Source of the DNA: an uncultured Chitinophaga sp.
GTDB taxonomy: Bacteria; Bacteroidota; Bacteroidia; Chitinophagales; Chitinophagaceae
DNA length: 64,000 bases
Direction: 5' to 3'
Assembly (NCBI RefSeq): GCF_946479755.1
Contig: NZ_CAMLHC010000030.1
Location: forward strand, 1 to 64,000
Shown here: positions 29,120 to 36,942 of the stretch, piece after piece
How positions within the stretch are numbered: position 1 is the stretch's first letter
How the letters are laid out: every line of letters begins with the position of its first letter
Program-made: the position numbers and the translations under genes
Notes under the pieces: model-generated
Databases searched by the model: none
The model's input: only the letters and a program-made list of their open reading frames with translations
What the model was told of the DNA's origin: nothing

Positions 29120-30283
29120 ATGAACCGTAAGTTAAGAATGGGAATGATCGGCGGTGGAAAGGATGCCTTTATCGGCGCTATTCACCGTATTGCGGCCAAT
29201 ATGGATGGCCTGATAGAGCTGGTAGCCGGTGCGCTCAGCATCAACAATGAAGTAGCCGTGGAATCCGGTAAAATGCTGTTCCTCGATCCGGAACGCACTT
29301 ACCTCGATTTTAAGACCATGCTGCAGAAAGAAGCCGCTATGCCGGCCGACAAGCGTCTCGATTTCGTGACCATCGTCACCCCTAACTTCGCTCACTTTGA
29401 ACCAGCTATGATGGCGCTGGACCTGGGTTTCAACGTGGTGATCGAAAAACCGATCACTTTCTCCCTGGAAGAAGCCAAACAATTACAGGCCAAGGTAGAA
29501 GCTACCGGCCTCACTTTGCTGCTCACCCACACCTACACCGGTTACCCTATGGTAAAACAGGCGCGTCAGATGGTAAAAGACGGCGCACTCGGTAAGATCC
29601 GCAAAGTATGGGTAGAGTATCCCCAAGGCTGGCTCAGCAAACTGAGCGAGCGGGAAGGCAATGCGCAGGCAGCCTGGAGAACAGATCCTAAAAAATCCGG
29701 TAAGGCAGGCGCTATGGGCGATATCGGTACCCACGCCGCTAACCTGGCGGAATATATCAGCGGCGCTAAAATTGAAAAATTGTGCGCCGACCTGAACATC
29801 ATGGTGCCCGGCCGTGCGCTCGATGACGACGGCGCCGTGCTGCTGCGCTTCGACAACGGCGCTGCCGGCGTGCTGATGGCCTCCCAGGTGGCTGCCGGAG
29901 AAGAAAACGCGCTGAAAATCCGCATCTACGGAGAAAAGGGCGGCCTCGAATGGGCACAGCATGAACCCAATACCCTGCTGGTGAAATGGCTCGATAAGCC
30001 CACAGAGATCTATCGCGCAGGCGGCGGATACTCCTTCCAGTCCAGCTACATGACCCACAATACCCGCACCCCGGGCGGTCATCCGGAAGGATACCTCGAA
30101 GCCTTCGGTAACCTGTACCGCAACTTCGCACAGACCCTCTCCGCGAAAATTGACGGCGTTCAACCGGCACCGGAATCACTCGACTTCCCCAGTGTGGCAG
30201 ACGGCGTGCGTGGCATGGCGTTCATCGACAACGTGGTCCGCTCCTCACAAAGCGACGCCAAATGGACAAATTTCGAAATTTAA
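29120..30283 (+). CDS. GFO/IDH/MocA family NAD(P)-dependent oxidoreductase
   Basis: Cytosolic sugar or inositol dehydrogenase-like enzyme (387 aa). The N-terminal Rossmann fold begins MGMIGGGKDAFIG, the family's EKP motif is in VVIEKPITFSLEEA, and the catalytic-region Asp/His are in GDIGTHAANLAEY. I start at the ATG at 29120 rather than an in-frame TTG two codons earlier. It leads a cluster with a TIM-barrel isomerase, cytochrome c, DUF1080 and ThuA genes. By analogy with Bacteroidota 3-keto-glycoside gene sets it may oxidise or reduce a sugar at C3; this is inference. Confidence 0.9.
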   Translation: MNRKLRMGMIGGGKDAFIGAIHRIAANMDGLIELVAGALSINNEVAVESGKMLFLDPERTYLDFKTMLQKEAAMPADKRLDFVTIVTPNFAHFEPAMMALDLGFNVVIEKPITFSLEEAKQLQAKVEATGLTLLLTHTYTGYPMVKQARQMVKDGALGKIRKVWVEYPQGWLSKLSEREGNAQAAWRTDPKKSGKAGAMGDIGTHAANLAEYISGAKIEKLCADLNIMVPGRALDDDGAVLLRFDNGAAGVLMASQVAAGEENALKIRIYGEKGGLEWAQHEPNTLLVKWLDKPTEIYRAGGGYSFQSSYMTHNTRTPGGHPEGYLEAFGNLYRNFAQTLSAKIDGVQPAPESLDFPSVADGVRGMAFIDNVVRSSQSDAKWTNFEI

Positions 30284-30310
30284 TATACCACCGCTAACTA
30301 GTACGATTAT

Positions 30311-31366
30311 ATGAAAACGATTAAAGGTCCTGGTATATTCCTGGCGCAGTTCATGGGAGACGCAGCGCCCTTCAACAGCCTGAAATCCATCTGCGAATGG
30401 GCAGCCTCCATCGGCTTCAAGGGCGTACAGATCCCTACCTGGGACCCGCGCCTGATAGACCTGCAAAAGGCCGCCGAGAGCAAAACCTACGCAGACGAAA
30501 TAAAAGGTATTGTCAACGCCGCAGGCCTGGAGATCACAGAGCTGAGCACCCACCTGCAGGGACAGCTGGTGGCCGTTAACCCGGCTTTCACGGAGATGTT
30601 CGACGGCTTCGCACCGGCACAATACCACAATAATTTACAGGCCCGCACCGAGTGGGCGGTCAACCAGCTGAAATATGCTGCCAAAGCCAGCCGCAACCTG
30701 GGCCTCAATGCCCACGCCACTTTCAGCGGCGCATTGCTGTGGGCGCCCGCCATGTATCCCTGGCCCCAACGGCCGGCAGGACTGGTGGAAGCCGGCTTCG
30801 CAGAACTGGCCAAACGCTGGTTGCCTATCCTCAACGAGTTCGACGCCAACGGTGTGGACGTATGCTACGAAATACACCCCGGTGAAGACCTCCACGACGG
30901 CGCCAGCTATGAACGTTTCCTGGAGGCGACCGGCAACCATGCCCGGGCCTGCCTCCTGTACGATCCCAGCCACTTCGTGCTGCAATGCCTCAACTACCTG
31001 GAATATATCGATATTTACCACGAGAAAATAAAAGCCTTCCACGTAAAAGACGCGGAATTTAATCCCACCGGCCGCTCCGGCGTATACGGCGGATTCCAGG
31101 CCTGGATAGACCGTCCCGGCAGGTTCCGCTCCCTTGGCGACGGACAGGTGGACTTTAAATCCGTGTTCAGTAAACTCACCCAATACGATTTTGCCGGTTG
31201 GGCCGTTATGGAATGGGAATGCTGCATGAAACATCCGGAAGACGGCGCCCGTGAAGGCGCTCCGTTTATTAAAGATCATATCATCCGCGTCACCGAAAAA
31301 GCCTTCGACGACTTCGCCGGCGCCGCCACAGATGATGCTTTCAACAAACGGGTGTTAGGAATCTAG
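30311..31366 (+). CDS. Sugar phosphate isomerase/epimerase (AP endonuclease 2 fold)
   Basis: TIM-barrel metalloenzyme (351 aa) of the xylose-isomerase-like family. Probable metal ligands are the Glu/His in CYEIHPGEDLHDG, the Asp/His in LLYDPSHFVLQ, the His in IKAFHVKDAEF and the Glu in WAVMEWECC. No signal peptide, so cytosolic. It starts 27 bp after the oxidoreductase gene. In related clusters such proteins isomerise or eliminate keto-sugars produced by the GFO/IDH/MocA partner. The exact substrate is unknown. Confidence 0.9.
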   Translation: MKTIKGPGIFLAQFMGDAAPFNSLKSICEWAASIGFKGVQIPTWDPRLIDLQKAAESKTYADEIKGIVNAAGLEITELSTHLQGQLVAVNPAFTEMFDGFAPAQYHNNLQARTEWAVNQLKYAAKASRNLGLNAHATFSGALLWAPAMYPWPQRPAGLVEAGFAELAKRWLPILNEFDANGVDVCYEIHPGEDLHDGASYERFLEATGNHARACLLYDPSHFVLQCLNYLEYIDIYHEKIKAFHVKDAEFNPTGRSGVYGGFQAWIDRPGRFRSLGDGQVDFKSVFSKLTQYDFAGWAVMEWECCMKHPEDGAREGAPFIKDHIIRVTEKAFDDFAGAATDDAFNKRVLGI

Positions 31367-31406
31367 TAAGGTCAAATCAACAAATAACAAAACAAAAATT
31401 CACAAA

Positions 31407-31820
31407 ATGAAAAAGAGGTTACTGGCACCGTTGGTATTAAGCGCGCTGTTTTTTGCAGCTTGCGGCGGAGGTGAGAAAAAAGCTGATCAACAAACTGACA
31501 AACCCGCTCAGGAAAACAATGCCGTAGATAACTCGATGGTATCTCCTGGTGCAGACAAGCCGGCCAGCAAAGGCGAACAACTGATGGCGCAAAGCGATTG
31601 CAAAACCTGCCATAAAGAGGAAATCAAAGTAATCGGACCCGCACTGAAAGACATCGCCGGCAAATATCCCAACACACCAGAAAATGTGGATAAACTGGCT
31701 GACAAAATCATCAAAGGTGGTTCCGGCAACTGGGGCGAAGTAGCCATGCTCCCGCATCCGAACATCTCTAAAGAAGATGCAAAGGAAATGGTACAGTACA
31801 TCCTGTCCGTAGGAAAATAA
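31407..31820 (+). CDS. Small c-type cytochrome lipoprotein
   Basis: A 137-aa exported cytochrome. Lipobox LFFAAC (Cys about 20) is followed by a Lys/Gln/Asn-rich linker (about 25-60) and one haem c domain with CKTCH (about 68-72) and a likely axial Met in EVAMLPHPNIS. Probable electron acceptor for periplasmic sugar oxidation in this cluster. Its haem domain is strikingly similar to the one inside the 1135-aa multidomain protein downstream. Confidence 0.92.
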   Translation: MKKRLLAPLVLSALFFAACGGGEKKADQQTDKPAQENNAVDNSMVSPGADKPASKGEQLMAQSDCKTCHKEEIKVIGPALKDIAGKYPNTPENVDKLADKIIKGGSGNWGEVAMLPHPNISKEDAKEMVQYILSVGK

Positions 31821-31851
31821 TGGCTTTTCCATCATCATTCAATCATAGTAA

Positions 31852-32574
31852 ATGAAAAAAATCATCATCGGAGCCTTTATGCTGGGCGCTATCACCGGCG
31901 CCACAGCGGTAAAGGCACAGAAAGTAAATAGCCTCTCTGCCAAAGAGAAAAAGGAAGGATGGCAGCTGCTGTTCGATGGTAAAACCACCAGCGGATGGCA
32001 TACCTACCTGAAAGATGCTGCCAGCCCCGCCTGGAAAGTGGTAGACGGCGCACTCGAATTTGACGTGGACGCCAAAAAAACCGGCGCCCCCGGCGGTGAC
32101 CTCGTTACCAACGGCGAATACGAAAACTACGAGCTGAGCATCGACTGGAAAATTTCAGAAGGCGGCAACAGCGGTATCATCTTCAGCGTACATGAAGATC
32201 CTGAATTCAAAGCTACTTATCTCACCGGCCCTGAAATGCAGGTGCTCGATGATGATAAACACCCGGATGGCAAAATCAACAAACACAACGCCGGCGACCT
32301 TTACGACCTCGTGAAATCCTCACAGAAAGCGGTGAAAGCCGTAGGTCAGTGGAACACCGCCAAAATTGTGAAAAAAGATGGCCATCTCTCCCTCTGGCTC
32401 AACGGCGTAAAAACCGTGGAAACAACCATGGGCACCCCGGAATGGGACGCACTGGTAGCCAACAGCAAGTTTAAAGACTGGAAAGGCTTTGGTAAATACG
32501 CCAAAGGACACATCGCCCTCCAGGACCACGGCAACAAAGTATGGTACCGTAATATCAAATTAAGAGTGCTGTAA
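31852..32574 (+). CDS. DUF1080 (3-keto-disaccharide hydrolase-type) protein
   Basis: A 240-aa exported protein: signal peptide MKKIIIGAFMLGAITG to about residue 23, then a concanavalin-like beta-sandwich with the DUF1080 hallmarks GWQLLFDGKTTSGWHTY, EYENYELSIDWKISEGGNSGI and MQVLDDDKHPDG, ending with VWYRNIKLRVL. Members of this family have been described as acting on 3-keto-glycosides, which fits the oxidoreductase neighbours. Periplasmic or secreted location is inferred from the signal peptide. Confidence 0.9.
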   Translation: MKKIIIGAFMLGAITGATAVKAQKVNSLSAKEKKEGWQLLFDGKTTSGWHTYLKDAASPAWKVVDGALEFDVDAKKTGAPGGDLVTNGEYENYELSIDWKISEGGNSGIIFSVHEDPEFKATYLTGPEMQVLDDDKHPDGKINKHNAGDLYDLVKSSQKAVKAVGQWNTAKIVKKDGHLSLWLNGVKTVETTMGTPEWDALVANSKFKDWKGFGKYAKGHIALQDHGNKVWYRNIKLRVL

Positions 32575-32679
32575 TCTTTTTCGGATACATTTTTTTTTGA
32601 CATAGGCGCAAGGCAGCAAAGAAGAAGCAACTTTTTCCCTGCCCTGCGTCTTTTGCTTTTGGATGCTAACTACCACGAC

Positions 32680-33417
32680 ATGAGAACATTTACCGCTTTT
32701 ATTACACTCTTGCTGGCCGCCTCCCTCTGCGCACAGGCCGGCAAAAAACACAAGGCCAGGAAAGTACTGGTCTTCTCAAAAACAACAGGCTTCCGCCACG
32801 ATTGTATTCCCGTCGCCAAAGCTGCTATCATGCAGCTGGGCAAAGACAACGGCTTCGAAGTGGACACCACCGAAGACGCCAGCGCCTTTACCAGCGCCAA
32901 CCTGAAGAAATACGCCGCCGTAATCTTCAGCTGCACCACCGGCGATGTGCTGGACAGCGCCCAACAGATGGCCTTCCAGCAATATATCCGCAAAGGCGGC
33001 GGCTGGATGGGCATCCACGCAGCTACCGACACGGAATACGACTGGCCATGGTACAATAAACTGGCCGGCGCCTGGTTTCTCAGCCACCCGAAACAACAAC
33101 AGGCCACCCTCCGCGTCACAGACCACAACCATCCCGCTACCCGCCATCTGCCGGATGAATGGGTGCGCAAAGACGAATGGTATAACTTCAAAGATCTTAA
33201 CCCGGACGTGCACGTGCTGATTAAAATAGATGAATCCACCTATGAAGGTGGTAAAAACGGCGATAATCATCCCATGTGCTGGTACCACGACTTTGAAGGC
33301 GGCCGCGCTTTCTATACCGAAATGGGCCATACCAAAGAATCTTATCAGGACCCCGTATACCTTCAACACCTGCTGGGTGGCATTCAGTATACCATGGGTA
33401 TCAAAAAAGCTAACTAA
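32680..33417 (+). CDS. ThuA domain protein
   Basis: A 245-aa exported protein with signal peptide (MRTFTAFITLLLAASLCAQA) and one ThuA (trehalose-utilisation) domain, a class I glutamine-amidotransferase-like fold. Motifs are VLVFSKTTGFRHD, the conserved IHAATDTEYDWPWY and GGRAFYTEMGHTKESY. I use the ATG at 32680; a TTG 27 bp upstream opens the frame but adds non-signal sequence. It is closely similar to the N-terminal domain of the next gene, so the two are likely duplicates. ThuA proteins in such clusters are linked to 3-keto-sugar processing. Confidence 0.9.
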   Translation: MRTFTAFITLLLAASLCAQAGKKHKARKVLVFSKTTGFRHDCIPVAKAAIMQLGKDNGFEVDTTEDASAFTSANLKKYAAVIFSCTTGDVLDSAQQMAFQQYIRKGGGWMGIHAATDTEYDWPWYNKLAGAWFLSHPKQQQATLRVTDHNHPATRHLPDEWVRKDEWYNFKDLNPDVHVLIKIDESTYEGGKNGDNHPMCWYHDFEGGRAFYTEMGHTKESYQDPVYLQHLLGGIQYTMGIKKAN

Positions 33418-33425
33418 ACAACCCA

Positions 33426-36400
33426 ATGAAGCAAACCATTAAACTCTTTCTGCTGCTGGCTTTAGTTGCCACCGCAGGCTGTAACAAATCGCGTCCCGGG
33501 CAGCCGAAGGTGCTGGTATTTACCAAAACCACCGCTTTCCGTCACGCTTCTATCCCTGCAGGCATCGCCGCCATGCAAAAACTCGGAAAAGAAAACGGTT
33601 TCGTGGTAGACACCACCGAAAATGCCGACCGTTTTAATGAAGACTCCCTGCAACAATACGCTGCCGTGATCTTCCTCAACACCACCGGCGACGTGCTCAA
33701 TACCGCACAGGAAGCAGACTTCGAAAGATATATCCAGGCCGGCGGCGGATACGTAGGCGTACACGCCGCTACCGACACAGAATATGAATGGGGCTGGTAC
33801 AACCACCTGGCCGGCGCCTATTTCCTCAGCCACCCTCCCGGAACACACAAAGCCACCGTGGAAGTGGTCAACAAATCATTTCCCGCCACCGCAGGACTGC
33901 CGGATAAATTCGAACATACAGACGAATGGTACAACTTTAAAAAGAGAGATACCACCACCACTGTACTGATGAAAGTAGACGAGAAAACCTACGAAGGCGG
34001 CACCATGAACAACGACCACCCCGTAAGCTGGTACCATGAATACGACGGCGGCCGCGCTTTCTACACCGCCCTCGGTCATACCGAAGAAAGCTATTCGGAC
34101 AGCCTGTTCCTGAAACATGTGCTCGGCGGTATCCAATACGCTATCGGCAAAAACCTGGTACTCGACTACAGCAAAGCCACCACGCTGCGTACACCGGATG
34201 AAAACCGCTTCACCAAACAAGTGCTCACCTCCGGCCAGTTCTTCGAACCTACTGAGATGACCATTCTGCCCAACCTCGACATCCTCGTGGCACAACGCCG
34301 TGGCGAACTGTTGCTCTACAAACAGGCAGATAAAACACTCACACAGGTAGGCTTCCTGAAAGTGTATCATAAAACAGACGTGCCCAACGTCAACGCAGAA
34401 GAAGGTTTCCTCGGCCTGGCCGCCGATCCGGACTACAAAGACAACCACTTTATCTACGTGATGTATTCTCCCATAGATACCTCCGTCAACCGCCTGTCCC
34501 GCTTTAAGTTTGAAAACAACCAGCTGGACATGTCTTCTGAGAAAGTGGTCCTGCAGTTTTATTCCCAGCGCAATATCTGCTGCCACACCGGCGGCTCCAT
34601 CGCTTTCGGTCCGGATAAACTGCTGTACGTCTCCACCGGCGACAACACCACCCCCTTCGATGAAGCCGGGCAGAAATATGTAAGTAACGGTTACGGACCT
34701 ACGGACGATCGCCCCGGTCATGAACAGTACGATGGCCGCCGCTCTTCCGCCAACGCCAACGACCTGCGCGGTAAAGTGTTGCGTATCAAAGTAGCGCCCG
34801 ACGGCTCCTACAGCATACCGGAAGGAAACCTGTTCCCCAAAGGCACCGCCGGCACCCGCCCCGAGATATATGCCATGGGCACCCGCAACCCTTACCGTAT
34901 TTCTATAGACCGGAAAACAGGTTACCTCTATTGGGGTGAAGTAGGTCCGGATGCCAACAACGACGATCCTAACCGCGGCCCCCGCGGCTATGATGAAGTG
35001 AACCAGGCCAAGAAGCCCGGTAACTACGGCTATCCTATGTTCATCGCCGACAATAAACCATACCACGCCTATAATTATGAAACAGGCGAAACCGGTCCGG
35101 CGTATGATCCGAAAAAACCGGTCAACAACTCCCGTAATAATACCGGTATCAAAGAATTGCCGCCAGCCGTGCCAGCATTTATCTGGTACCCCTATGGCAA
35201 ATCAGATGAATTCCCCATCGTGGGCAGCGGCGGCCGCAATGCCGAAGCCGGACCGGTGTACTACAGCGAATTTTATCCGAAAGAAACCCGTTTCCCGGAT
35301 TACTATAATGGTAAACTGTTCATCTATGACTGGATACGCGGCTGGATCATGGCCGTGACCATGGACAAAAACGGCGATTTCTCCAAGATGGAGCGCTTTA
35401 TGCCCGGCACCAAACTGAATGCGCCGATAGACATGGAAATGGGCCCCGATGGCCGCTTATACGTGCTGGAATACGGCAATGGCTGGTTCAGCAAAAACCC
35501 GGACGCCGCATTGGCGCGTATTGATTACAACGGCGGCAACCGCGCACCGAATGCCACCATACACAGTACCCAGCTGACCGGCGCGCTGCCATTTAAAGTG
35601 AAACTGTCTGCCGAAGGCTCCATAGATCCCGACGGAGACAAACTCACCTACCTCTGGTATTTTGGTAACGGCACTAAAAAGGAAACTACCGAACCTTTTG
35701 TGGAAGTAACCTACACCACCGCAGGGGAATACAACGCCTATGTGGAAGTACAGGACGGCAAAGGCGGTAAAACAAAAAGTAAGGACATCGCACTATATGC
35801 CGGCAATGAAACACCCCAGGTGACCATTACCTTACAAGGCAACCAGATGTTCTACTTCCCGGGCAAACAGGTACGTTATGCCGTTACCGTTAGTGACAAG
35901 GAAGATGGTAACAGCGCCGACGGCAAACTCGACGCCAGCAATATTTTCGTGAAAGCGGATTACGTACAGGGCAGCGATAAAGCCGCTATGCCACAGGGCC
36001 ACCAGATCGTTACCGGCGCCATCGCAGGTAAAAACATCATGGAGGTATCTGACTGTAAAACCTGCCACAAACCGGATGAAAAATCGATCGGTCCTTCTTT
36101 CAAACAAATCACCGAGAAGTATCAGAACGATCCCGCTGCGCCCGATGCGCTGGCGAAGAAAATCATCAACGGCGGCGGCGGCGTATGGGGCGAAACGGCC
36201 ATGTCAGCCCACCCGGGCATCTCCAACGGAGAAGCACACCAGCTGGTGGAATACATCTTCTCTTTAGGCGGCAATGCCCCTAAAATCGCTTCCCTGCCTG
36301 TTACCGGCAGCCTGAACCCAACGCTGGGCAACGAGCTGAAAAACAACGGCGTATTACTGTTGCTGGCCAGCTACACCGACAAAGGTGCTGCCGGCATCAA

Positions 36401-36833
36401 ACCCATCACAGGCAGCGCAGCAGCGCAACTGCTCAACCCAAGCCTCCCTGCTGCCGGCTATAGCAAGGCAGATGGTGTTTCTACCTTTGAAGTCAACGGT
36501 ATGAAACTGCTCATCCCCGCCACTGCCAACGGATGGGTAGTGTACAATGACCTCGACCTGACCGATGTTAACGGCCTGGACGTGACCTACATGGTACAGG
36601 ACCCGCAACAGCAGGGCTTTATTGTAGAGGCCTTCCTGGACAACGCCAACGGTACCCGTTTGGGCGAAACCACCATCGGCCCCGGTGCACAGGCTAAAGT
36701 GCCTAACAAAGCCGGTATCAGCTTCGCGCCGGTAACGGATGGCAAAAGACATCATCTCTATCTTAAAATCAGACCAACCGATCCGGGTAAACAGGTGCCG
36801 CTGGGCATTGTTTCGTTTACACTACGCGGTTAG
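33426..36833 (+). CDS. ThuA - sugar dehydrogenase - PKD - cytochrome c fusion lipoprotein
   Basis: A 1135-aa multidomain lipoprotein (lipobox LVATAGC, Cys about 19). In order: ThuA domain (about 28-245, IHAAT-like VHAATDTEYEWGWY), a PQQ-type sugar dehydrogenase (GSDH-like) propeller (about 270-660, with GFLGLAADPDY, NICCHTGGSIAFGPD and EIYAMGTRNPYRIS), a PKD domain (about 695-785), one haem c domain (about 870-960, CKTCHK) and a C-terminal beta-sandwich that may bind carbohydrate (about 1000-1135). It could oxidise a sugar and pass electrons to its own haem. It ends the forward cluster and is followed by a clean terminator. Confidence 0.93.
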   Translation: MKQTIKLFLLLALVATAGCNKSRPGQPKVLVFTKTTAFRHASIPAGIAAMQKLGKENGFVVDTTENADRFNEDSLQQYAAVIFLNTTGDVLNTAQEADFERYIQAGGGYVGVHAATDTEYEWGWYNHLAGAYFLSHPPGTHKATVEVVNKSFPATAGLPDKFEHTDEWYNFKKRDTTTTVLMKVDEKTYEGGTMNNDHPVSWYHEYDGGRAFYTALGHTEESYSDSLFLKHVLGGIQYAIGKNLVLDYSKATTLRTPDENRFTKQVLTSGQFFEPTEMTILPNLDILVAQRRGELLLYKQADKTLTQVGFLKVYHKTDVPNVNAEEGFLGLAADPDYKDNHFIYVMYSPIDTSVNRLSRFKFENNQLDMSSEKVVLQFYSQRNICCHTGGSIAFGPDKLLYVSTGDNTTPFDEAGQKYVSNGYGPTDDRPGHEQYDGRRSSANANDLRGKVLRIKVAPDGSYSIPEGNLFPKGTAGTRPEIYAMGTRNPYRISIDRKTGYLYWGEVGPDANNDDPNRGPRGYDEVNQAKKPGNYGYPMFIADNKPYHAYNYETGETGPAYDPKKPVNNSRNNTGIKELPPAVPAFIWYPYGKSDEFPIVGSGGRNAEAGPVYYSEFYPKETRFPDYYNGKLFIYDWIRGWIMAVTMDKNGDFSKMERFMPGTKLNAPIDMEMGPDGRLYVLEYGNGWFSKNPDAALARIDYNGGNRAPNATIHSTQLTGALPFKVKLSAEGSIDPDGDKLTYLWYFGNGTKKETTEPFVEVTYTTAGEYNAYVEVQDGKGGKTKSKDIALYAGNETPQVTITLQGNQMFYFPGKQVRYAVTVSDKEDGNSADGKLDASNIFVKADYVQGSDKAAMPQGHQIVTGAIAGKNIMEVSDCKTCHKPDEKSIGPSFKQITEKYQNDPAAPDALAKKIINGGGGVWGETAMSAHPGISNGEAHQLVEYIFSLGGNAPKIASLPVTGSLNPTLGNELKNNGVLLLLASYTDKGAAGIKPITGSAAAQLLNPSLPAAGYSKADGVSTFEVNGMKLLIPATANGWVVYNDLDLTDVNGLDVTYMVQDPQQQGFIVEAFLDNANGTRLGETTIGPGAQAKVPNKAGISFAPVTDGKRHHLYLKIRPTDPGKQVPLGIVSFTLRG

Positions 36834-36840
36834 CATAAAG

Positions 36841-36872
36841 GAAAGGAGACCAGGATGGTCTCCTTTCTTTTT
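36841..36872 (+). terminator. Terminator of the keto-sugar cluster
   Basis: Stem GAAAGGAGACC (36841-36851) / GGTCTCCTTTC (36857-36867), 5-nt loop, followed by a T-rich tail (to 36872). Confidence 0.92.
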
Positions 36873-36892
36873 GAAAACACCGTATAAAATAA

Positions 36893-36921
36893 AAGGCCCC
36901 CGCTATCTGCGCAGGGGCCTT
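36893..36921 (-). terminator. Terminator of the GH92 operon
   Basis: Stem AAGGCCCC (36893-36900) / GGGGCCTT (36914-36921). Read on the reverse strand it is followed by TTTTATTTTATA. It lies 22 bp past the stop of the first GH92 gene. Confidence 0.8.
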
Positions 36922-36942
36922 CGCTTTATGCATTCGAACGGG

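Noticed and set aside
33876..35066. 396-codon reverse-strand frame in the ThuA fusion gene
   Set aside because: Shadow of a well-supported multidomain gene; no family motif.
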